Origin: Streptococcus gallolyticus | GTDB lineage: Bacteria; Bacillota; Bacilli; Lactobacillales; Streptococcaceae | Direction of reading: 5' to 3' | DNA: 64,000 nt | Assembly (NCBI GenBank): GCA_019794795.1 | Contig: JAIMFC010000001.1 | Coordinates: 1-64,000 of the forward strand | In this document: piece after piece, positions 58,114 through 64,000 of the stretch | How the letters are laid out: every line of letters starts with the position of its first letter | How positions within the stretch are numbered: position 1 is the first letter of the stretch | Position numbers and translations under genes: made by a program | The notes under the pieces: model-generated | What the model saw: only the letters and a program-made list of their open reading frames with translations | The model's database searches: none | What the model was told of the DNA's origin: nothing

Positions 58114-61100
58114 ATGGATAAACGTCAATTTACCAAGTGTGCAGTTGGTTTGGTCTGCGCAGCAGTTTTAGCAAGTGCTTCAGTGCAAGCTGGAGGAAGC
58201 TTCGGACTTTCAAGCTTGGAGCCAACGATTGTTCACGCTCAAGAACAAGGTGCGCGTGCAAAAGATAGCAAGGGAATTGTGAATGAAATCCGTCAAGGAA
58301 CACGCGGACCAATCTATGGTGGTTATTTCCGTACATGGCATGATAAGGAAGCGACAAAGAACGAAGAAGCTGCAAAAGATAAGGACGGTCATGTTCAAGA
58401 AGCAGAACTTAATAAAAATTTTGGACGCCCTAACTCAATGGCTGATGTACCTAGTGACGTAGATATTTTATTTGTTTTTGATAACTATGTCCATGAGGAA
58501 AGTCCATTTTGGAAGATTTTAAAAGATGAGTATATTCCTAAAATGCATGCTCAAGGAACAGCGGTTGTTCAGACAATTGGTGTAAAAGAATTAAGTGGTA
58601 AAGCAGGCCTATCTAAGGATGTTTATCCAGAAGACACTGAGGAGAGTAATAAGGCTTTAGCTAAAGCTATAGTTGAAAAGTATGTTTATGATCGTGAAGT
58701 AGACGGATTGGATATTGATGTTGAGTTACATGATTATAATGTACGCTCTGATGCCAAGCCGGAAGAAAGAGCGCAAGTTGAGCGTGCCAATAAAGTTTTT
58801 GTAGAAATTGCAAAATTGATTGGTAAGAATGGTGCTGACAATGAAAAAATGTTAATTCTTGATACCACACTTCGATCAGATAACCATACTATTTTGAAAG
58901 AAAATGCTAAGTCGTTAGATTTAGTGCTTCGTCAATATTATGGACCACAAGGAAACAATATTGTTGAGGATTGGAAAGGTTATAGTCAATATATTTCTCC
59001 AAGGCAGTTTATGATTGGGTTTACTTTTTATGAAGAAGGAGCACCTGATAATAATCAATGGTTTGATGTAAATCAATATGATGCATCAAACCCTCAAGTT
59101 TCGAAAAGTATTGAAGGGACTCGTGCTAAAGCTTATGCTAATTGGCAACCAGATGGTGGATTGAAAGGAGGAATCTTCAGTTATGCTTTGGAACGTGACG
59201 GTGTAGGTCATCCCAAAAAATTACAAAAGAATCCTGACTTAGATAAAATTGTTAAAACAGATTATTCGGTTTCGAGAGCATTAAAAGCTGAGATGTTAAA
59301 AAATAAAGATTATGCTCTTATCAATGCAACTGATTTCCCAGATCCAGCGCTTTTGCAAGCTGTCAAAGAGCAAGTAAGCCCTTATCGCGGCGATTTGGCG
59401 CTTTATACAAAAGGTCTAAAATTGGATGGTCTTGGTATTACAAACTTGACTGGCTTGAACAAGTTGAGCAAACTAACTTCACTTGAAATGACCAATTTGA
59501 CAGACTTAAAAGAGCTAAAAGAAACAGACTTGCCAGATAGCTTACGTAAAACAGGTGATATCAAGCTGACTGGTATGTCAGGTCTAGAAATTCTCCAATT
59601 GCCAAAATCGGAGTTGCAATCTCTTGCTGATCTTGATGTGGATTCTATGACCAAGTTGACTAAATTTGATTTATCTAACAATAAGTTTGATTTTGAAGGA
59701 GATAAAGGTGGCCTGGCAACCTTGCTAGCAACAGTTAAAAAGAACAACCCATTGGCAAACAACAGCGATACAGTTTTTGAAGGTCAAAAACCAAGTGGCT
59801 ATCTTCCGGAATCTTATGAGACAACAGAAGTGACAGTACCAGCTGATGGTGTTCCTTATGACATTTTTTCACAAGCAGTGTTCGGTAGCGTGACTAAGGC
59901 AGGATTTTTCATTAGCGGGAAAGAGGATTTTGATGTTTATAAGCAAAAAGAGATTGATGGTCGTAAATTTGTTGATCAAAATTGGACATATGAAGAATTT
60001 CGTGCCAAATATGATAACCATACCGTTGTAAGCTCTACATCAACATTAAGAGAAGAGACTAATCGCTCACTTAACACTTCAACTGATGAAAGTTATGATG
60101 TCCGTATTTATAACGGAGACCAAGAAATCCATCAAATGAAAGTTCATGTTGGGCAAGGTAAGAAATTTATGGAGAATTTATCTCTTGGTGCTAAAATTGT
60201 AGAGAATACTCCTGGGATGAGAGATGTTATAAAATATGTATTTGATGGAGATAAAAGTACCACTTATAGATCTTTTTATGAGAAAGGAACAATACTTGCA
60301 GATCTTGGAAGTTTAGGCTTGGTGCGTCATTGGCGCATCATCAATCCTGAGACAGGCATTGGTGGGAATCTTGTAGAACATCGTATTAAAGAAGCAACTA
60401 TCCTAGTTCCTAAAAATCCACATATTACAGATGTCACAAAACTTAAATCAGAAGATTGGGTAGAAGTTGCTAATATTACGAATGGTAAATTGATTGAAGA
60501 AAATTCTGTTAATGTATTAGCACGTTATTGGAAGCTTGATATCAAAAAGACCTATAATGGTAATTCTCCATACCTCTCTGAATTCCAAATTCTTGGTTGG
60601 AAGGTTAATGGTGAAAGCTACCTTTCAGCATTGGAAGAAGCAAATAATGCTAAGGAAGCAGCAACGGTAGAGCTTTCAGAAGAGACTATTAAAGCATTTG
60701 ATGAAGCTGTAGCAGAAGCTAAAAACGGATTAGAAGTAAAAGAATTGACTCAAGCCGGTATTGATGCTGTAGCAACTAAGTTGTCAGAACTTGCTAAGGG
60801 GTTAACGGCGCAAGTTGAAAATAAAAAAATTGGTTATGACATTCAAGCAAACTATCGTGCATTAATGAATAAAGTTAAAACATTAGAGCTTGATAAGTCA
60901 ACTTTTGAGAAAATTAAAGCTATTCACAATGAGATGATGCCAATTGATTCACAAATTGATGCCAAATTAGGTGAGTCGGTTTATGACCAAACTCTTGTAG
61001 GTTTGGTAGTTGATATGAAGATTAAAATGACAGAAGTTGCTAAACTTTCTAGCATTGAATTGGATAAAGAATTTAATGTTGTTCCTCCTAAAACAGCAGC

Positions 61101-61119
61101 AGAATCACCAGCTCAATAA
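58114..61119 (+). CDS. EndoS-like endo-beta-N-acetylglucosaminidase (GH18), predicted IgG endoglycosidase
   Basis: 1001-residue secreted enzyme. Signal peptide (cleavage near 26 or 42), then GH18 domain (about 65-410) with YGGYFRTWHDK and catalytic DGLDIDVE (197-204, acid Glu204); leucine-rich repeats (about 430-545); Ig-like hybrid module (about 560-690); a carbohydrate-binding module (about 690-840) and a C-terminal helical bundle (850-1001). This order, length and many matching segments (FMIGFTFYEE, GGIFSYALERDGV) are those of S. pyogenes EndoS, which removes the Fc N-glycan of IgG. There is no LPXTG anchor, as in EndoS. AAGGAGG precedes the ATG. Substrate is inferred from homology. Confidence 0.9.
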   Translation: MDKRQFTKCAVGLVCAAVLASASVQAGGSFGLSSLEPTIVHAQEQGARAKDSKGIVNEIRQGTRGPIYGGYFRTWHDKEATKNEEAAKDKDGHVQEAELNKNFGRPNSMADVPSDVDILFVFDNYVHEESPFWKILKDEYIPKMHAQGTAVVQTIGVKELSGKAGLSKDVYPEDTEESNKALAKAIVEKYVYDREVDGLDIDVELHDYNVRSDAKPEERAQVERANKVFVEIAKLIGKNGADNEKMLILDTTLRSDNHTILKENAKSLDLVLRQYYGPQGNNIVEDWKGYSQYISPRQFMIGFTFYEEGAPDNNQWFDVNQYDASNPQVSKSIEGTRAKAYANWQPDGGLKGGIFSYALERDGVGHPKKLQKNPDLDKIVKTDYSVSRALKAEMLKNKDYALINATDFPDPALLQAVKEQVSPYRGDLALYTKGLKLDGLGITNLTGLNKLSKLTSLEMTNLTDLKELKETDLPDSLRKTGDIKLTGMSGLEILQLPKSELQSLADLDVDSMTKLTKFDLSNNKFDFEGDKGGLATLLATVKKNNPLANNSDTVFEGQKPSGYLPESYETTEVTVPADGVPYDIFSQAVFGSVTKAGFFISGKEDFDVYKQKEIDGRKFVDQNWTYEEFRAKYDNHTVVSSTSTLREETNRSLNTSTDESYDVRIYNGDQEIHQMKVHVGQGKKFMENLSLGAKIVENTPGMRDVIKYVFDGDKSTTYRSFYEKGTILADLGSLGLVRHWRIINPETGIGGNLVEHRIKEATILVPKNPHITDVTKLKSEDWVEVANITNGKLIEENSVNVLARYWKLDIKKTYNGNSPYLSEFQILGWKVNGESYLSALEEANNAKEAATVELSEETIKAFDEAVAEAKNGLEVKELTQAGIDAVATKLSELAKGLTAQVENKKIGYDIQANYRALMNKVKTLELDKSTFEKIKAIHNEMMPIDSQIDAKLGESVYDQTLVGLVVDMKIKMTEVAKLSSIELDKEFNVVPPKTAAESPAQ

Positions 61120-61155
61120 TGTTCATCATTCATAAATAGTTCTCCTAAAAATTAG

Positions 61156-61188
61156 AAAAACTCTCGAGAAATGTCTCGGGAGTTTTTT
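61156..61188. terminator. Bidirectional terminator between endoS-type gene and scrR
   Basis: AAAAACTCTCGAGA (61156-61169) / TCTCGGGAGTTTTT (61174-61187), one G-U pair. The stem reaches into the scrR stop codon. Confidence 0.93.
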
Positions 61189-62152
61189 AGATACTATTTC
61201 CAGGAAGTAGTTGGATAGGAAGGATATAGTCTTTGCTGGTTTTCTCGCCTGCAATTTTTTTAAGCAGAACTTCGACGGTCAGGTTAGCAATTTCTTCCAG
61301 TGGCTGTTTGATCGTTGTCAGTTGTGGATAGAAATTTTGAACAAAGTCTGTCCCGTCGTAGCCAATGATTTTCAAGTCTTGTGGGATATGGAGTCCGAGC
61401 TGTCCAGCGACTTTGATAGTTAAGATGGCGGTTAGGTCATCGGATACAAAGATACCGTCTGGTTTCTGTGATGCGATGACAGACTTGATTTCCATTTCGC
61501 GGCGCATATTGGAGAGGTTGTTTGGTACTTTGATAATGGGCGTTTGTTTTCCGAGATGGAAGGAGAAGCCAAGCTGGCGTAGTCCTGTCGGAGATTCGGA
61601 ATTATCATTACCTGTAATCATGATGATATTTTTGCAGCCATTTTTTTCCAAAGTTTGAGCAGCTAATTTGCCGCCTTCAAAGTTATCAGAAGACACGATA
61701 GGAATATTAGGAGCCAGATTGCGGTCAAAGGCGACAATTGGTGCCTCCACACGTTCATAGTCCTCAATGCCTAGATTGTGACTGGATGAGATGATGCCGT
61801 CAACCTGATTGGCAGCCAGCATTTCCAGATATTCCCGTTCTTTGATGGAGTTATTTTCGCTATTGCAAATAATGGTCTTGTAGCCTTTTTTGAAAAGTTC
61901 AATTTCAAGGCGTTCAATCAATTCGGCATAGAAGATATTGCTGATATTTGGAAAAATGAGCCCGATGAGTTTGGCAGATTTCCCCTGTAAACTGCGGGCC
62001 AGATTGTTGGGTTTGTAGCCCAACTCCCGCATGGCAGACTGAACCTTGTCAATGGTTTTCTGGGAAAGATAGCCTTTTTTGTTGATAACGCGAGAGACGG
62101 TAGTCGGGCTAACCCCCGCCAACTCAGCGACGTCTGTTAATTTTGCAACCAT
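61187..62152 (-). CDS. scrR: Sucrose operon repressor ScrR (LacI family)
   Basis: 321 residues: LacI helix-turn-helix (MVAKLTDVAELAGVSPTTVSRVINKKGYLS) and periplasmic-binding-like sensor domain. One base after scrB on the same strand, so it is made together with the hydrolase. It should bind the AAACGTTT operators between scrB and scrA and respond to a sucrose metabolite. Confidence 0.93.
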   Translation of the reverse strand: MVAKLTDVAELAGVSPTTVSRVINKKGYLSQKTIDKVQSAMRELGYKPNNLARSLQGKSAKLIGLIFPNISNIFYAELIERLEIELFKKGYKTIICNSENNSIKEREYLEMLAANQVDGIISSSHNLGIEDYERVEAPIVAFDRNLAPNIPIVSSDNFEGGKLAAQTLEKNGCKNIIMITGNDNSESPTGLRQLGFSFHLGKQTPIIKVPNNLSNMRREMEIKSVIASQKPDGIFVSDDLTAILTIKVAGQLGLHIPQDLKIIGYDGTDFVQNFYPQLTTIKQPLEEIANLTVEVLLKKIAGEKTSKDYILPIQLLPGNSI

Positions 62153-62153
62153 A

Positions 62154-63593
62154 TTAGTAAGTCAATTCGTAGTAAGTTCCGGTCACCTTGCCAGATAGGA
62201 CTTGGATGCCTGACTGGTCAGTGTCTGGGAAAACACGTCCGGTAAAGACTTTTTCACCTCCGTTGATGAAGATTTCAAAGATAGATTTATCAATGAAGAT
62301 ACGAGCGCTTGTCTGGTCAGTGTCAATGCTACATTCGCGTGTTACACCGAAGTCAATCGCGTACTGTTTGCCTGCTTTTGAGCGGTCAATCCGCACATTT
62401 CCATTTTTAGTATCGATTGTAACAGCTAGTCCATTTCCTTTTTGGTTAGCAAAGAGTACCAATTCAGCTCGGCTGTTTTCAGCAATCGTCAAGTCCAACT
62501 CATAGCAATTACCTGTTGTAGTCTTATCTCCGAAAGTTTCTTGGCTGGAACGGAGATTTTCTATGGCTTTTACAGGAATTTGGTAGAGTTTCCCGTCCTT
62601 GATAGACAGCTCCTTGACCAAACTCATGGCTCCTTGATAGTCGTAGTGGTCAGTTGGGTAGTCCACATCAGGTAGTCCAATCCAGCTAACGATTAGAGCA
62701 CGACCATCAGGGCTATTGAAGCCTTGAGTTGCATAGGCTTCAAAGCCATAATCTAGGTTGATGATATCTGCTCCACCAATTAGTTTTGCATTTTCAGGGT
62801 CAAATTCTTGGAAGATCTTGTAGGTATTTGGGTAGATGTTATCGTAGTTAAGCTCTGCCTTATCCAGACCTTGTGGGCTGTAGAGAAGAACAGGTTTGCC
62901 ATCTACAAAGACCAAGTTTGGGCACTCAATCATGTACTCAGAACCTGTTCCACCAAAGTCAAGGTCGCCAATAAATTCCCAGTTTTTCACATCATTATCA
63001 ACTGCTTTATAAAGCTTGATAAAACCCTGTTTGTCATGGTTCTGCGCGCCAATAATAGCGTAAAATTGACCTTGATAGTCGAAGATTTGAGGATCACGGA
63101 AGTGTTCGGTCACATCATCAGGCTGTTGAATGAGGACTTCGTCAAATTTTTCAATTTTGCCTTCCTTGTCCAACCAAGCACCAATCTGTAGTGGATTACG
63201 TACCCAATTTTCATCGCGGACATTTCCAGTATAGTAGAGGAAAAGCTTATCACCGACTGGGTAGGCAGACCCTGAGTAAGCACCGTGGCTGTCATGCGCG
63301 TGGTCGGGAAGGAGTTTGATATCTGTTTCTGTAAAATGAACTAAATCTTCTGAATCAGCATGAATCCATTGTTTCAAGCCGTGGGCAGCGCCAAAGGGCC
63401 AATTTTGATAGAAGAGCTGGAATTTTCCATTAAAGTAGGAAAATCCATTCGGGTCGTTGAGCAAGCCAGTCTTAGGTTCTAAATGGTAGTTGGCATGCCA
63501 AGGAGAAGCCGCAACATTTGCAGCAATCTTTTCTTTTTCTTCCACAGTCCAGTCTGCATAGGGACGATAGCGGACTTCAGTTGGTAAATTCAT
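62154..63593 (-). CDS. scrB: Sucrose-6-phosphate hydrolase
   Basis: 479-residue GH32 enzyme splitting sucrose 6-phosphate into glucose 6-phosphate and fructose. Nucleophile motif GLLNDPNGFSY (about residue 46), stabiliser FRDPQIF and acid ECPNL; C-terminal beta-sandwich. AGGAG precedes the ATG at 63593. Divergent from scrA, cotranscribed with scrR. Confidence 0.96.
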   Translation of the reverse strand: MNLPTEVRYRPYADWTVEEKEKIAANVAASPWHANYHLEPKTGLLNDPNGFSYFNGKFQLFYQNWPFGAAHGLKQWIHADSEDLVHFTETDIKLLPDHAHDSHGAYSGSAYPVGDKLFLYYTGNVRDENWVRNPLQIGAWLDKEGKIEKFDEVLIQQPDDVTEHFRDPQIFDYQGQFYAIIGAQNHDKQGFIKLYKAVDNDVKNWEFIGDLDFGGTGSEYMIECPNLVFVDGKPVLLYSPQGLDKAELNYDNIYPNTYKIFQEFDPENAKLIGGADIINLDYGFEAYATQGFNSPDGRALIVSWIGLPDVDYPTDHYDYQGAMSLVKELSIKDGKLYQIPVKAIENLRSSQETFGDKTTTGNCYELDLTIAENSRAELVLFANQKGNGLAVTIDTKNGNVRIDRSKAGKQYAIDFGVTRECSIDTDQTSARIFIDKSIFEIFINGGEKVFTGRVFPDTDQSGIQVLSGKVTGTYYELTY

Positions 63594-63629
63594 GGGTATC
63601 TCCTATTTCTGTCAAATATGTCACTTTTT

Positions 63630-63658
63630 ATATTAAACGTTTTCACATTAAAAATCAA
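63630..63658 (-). promoter_or_regulatory. scrB promoter with ScrR operator/cre
   Basis: Minus strand: -35 TTGATT (63653-63658), 17-base spacer, -10 TAATAT (63630-63635). AAACGTTT (63635-63642) lies within it; TGAAAACGTTTAAT on the minus strand also matches cre at 13 of 14. Confidence 0.8.
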
Positions 63659-63689
63659 CGGTTTACCCCTAAAAAAATAAAATTCTGCA

Positions 63690-63755
63690 AAACGTTTGAC
63701 ATATTTATGAATTGTGCTATAATGGAGAACGTAGAAAGATGTGAAAACACTTTCA
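63690..63755 (+). promoter_or_regulatory. scrA promoter with ScrR operator and cre
   Basis: AAACGTTT (63690-63697) overlaps -35 TTGACA (63696-63701); 16-base spacer; extended -10 TGC-TATAAT (63718-63723). A cre match TGAAAACACTTTCA (63742-63755, 13 of 14) follows the start region. Confidence 0.85.
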
Positions 63756-63790
63756 AGAGATATAAAATATTTAAAGGAGAATTTTGCAAA

Positions 63791-64000
63791 ATGGCTTCAA
63801 ACACTGAAATTGCAAAACAGGTCATTGACGCAATTGGTGGCGTGGAAAACGTACGCAGCGTAGCTCACTGTGCGACTCGCCTCCGTGTCATGGTAAAAGA
63901 TGAGACTATCATCGATAAAGATGTTGTTGAAAACATCGAAAAAGTACAAGGTGCTTTCTTTAACTCAGGTCAATACCAAATTATTTTTGGTACTGGTACT
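63791..64000 (+). CDS. scrA: Sucrose-specific PTS EII (ScrA), 5' part
   Basis: The first 70 codons are in the window; the gene continues beyond 64000. They encode the EIIB domain start with the phosphorylated Cys27 in SVAHCATRLRVM and GAFFNSGQYQIIFGTGT. It imports sucrose as sucrose 6-phosphate for ScrB. AAAGGAG lies about ten bases before the ATG. The sucrose call relies on the scrB-scrR neighbours. Confidence 0.92.
   Translation, partial: MASNTEIAKQVIDAIGGVENVRSVAHCATRLRVMVKDETIIDKDVVENIEKVQGAFFNSGQYQIIFGTGT

Overview
The window is a contiguous piece of a low-GC Gram-positive chromosome. Gene content, strong AAGGAG-type ribosome binding sites, extended -10 promoters, CcpA/CIRCE/CiaR-type control sites, the lower mevalonate pathway, the delta subunit of RNA polymerase and GshF point to Streptococcus. 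Protein sequences and gene order (perR next to a TDT transporter, an EndoS-type endoglycosidase, scr genes) fit the Streptococcus suis group best; the genus is firm, the species is my inference. No prophage, insertion sequence, CRISPR array or rRNA was seen. One tRNA gene (Leu, anticodon AAG) is present.

Layout. 1-2000: hslO-dusB on the minus strand, with hslO apparently leaderless. 2057-8014: a sugar locus in which a PfkB kinase and a DeoR-type regulator (minus) diverge from a galactitol-type PTS (EIIA, EIIB, EIIC), a small membrane protein and two class II aldolases (plus); no dehydrogenase or isomerase is present and the substrate is unknown. 8187-14370: gshF, purA with a 28-codon membrane microprotein, DUF2200, three consecutive broken genes (cupin, carboxymuconolactone decarboxylase, unknown) and yajC. 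14405-14620: two tandem small-RNA genes of the CiaR-controlled csRNA type. 14684-18823: mvk-mvaD-mvaK2-fni. 18919-23751: ACT/UPF0210 pair, LdcB-like carboxypeptidase, membrane thioredoxin, histidine phosphatase, PadR regulator and a broken DUF2812 gene. 23768-29437: hrcA-grpE-dnaK-dnaJ with two CIRCE elements; dnaK is flanked on both sides by long, hairpin-rich intercistronic stretches. 29519-36701: amidase, amino-acid ABC binding protein and permease without an ATPase, TDT transporter, PerR-like Fur protein, leaderless truA, pyridoxine/HMP kinase, ECF S component, UPF0340. 36915-43685: tig, tandem-domain feoA, feoB, a small Cys-rich Feo protein, rpoE, pyrG with a CTP-type attenuator, tRNA-Leu. 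43844-48827: fba, a repeat-rich gap, rpmB, Asp23-family protein, fakA, rpsF-ssb-rpsR. 49016-57800: DUF1129, CorA, uvrA, ProX-like deacylase, an unknown membrane protein, Xaa-Pro peptidase, efp, yqhY, nusB. 58114-61119: a 1001-residue EndoS-like IgG endoglycosidase. 61187-64000: scrR-scrB divergent from scrA, which runs off the window.

How parts work together. Carbon-catabolite control recurs: good cre matches lie at the PTS/aldolase promoter, downstream of the endoS promoter and in the scr promoters. Protein quality control (HrcA regulon, trigger factor, Hsp33), translation (S6, S18, L28, EF-P, TruA, DusB, tRNA) and nucleotide synthesis (PurA, PyrG) make up the conserved core. The parts most worth a second look are the PTS/aldolase locus, the tandem csRNAs, the structured RNA around dnaK, the leaderless hslO and truA promoters, the EndoS homologue and the repeats between fba and rpmB.
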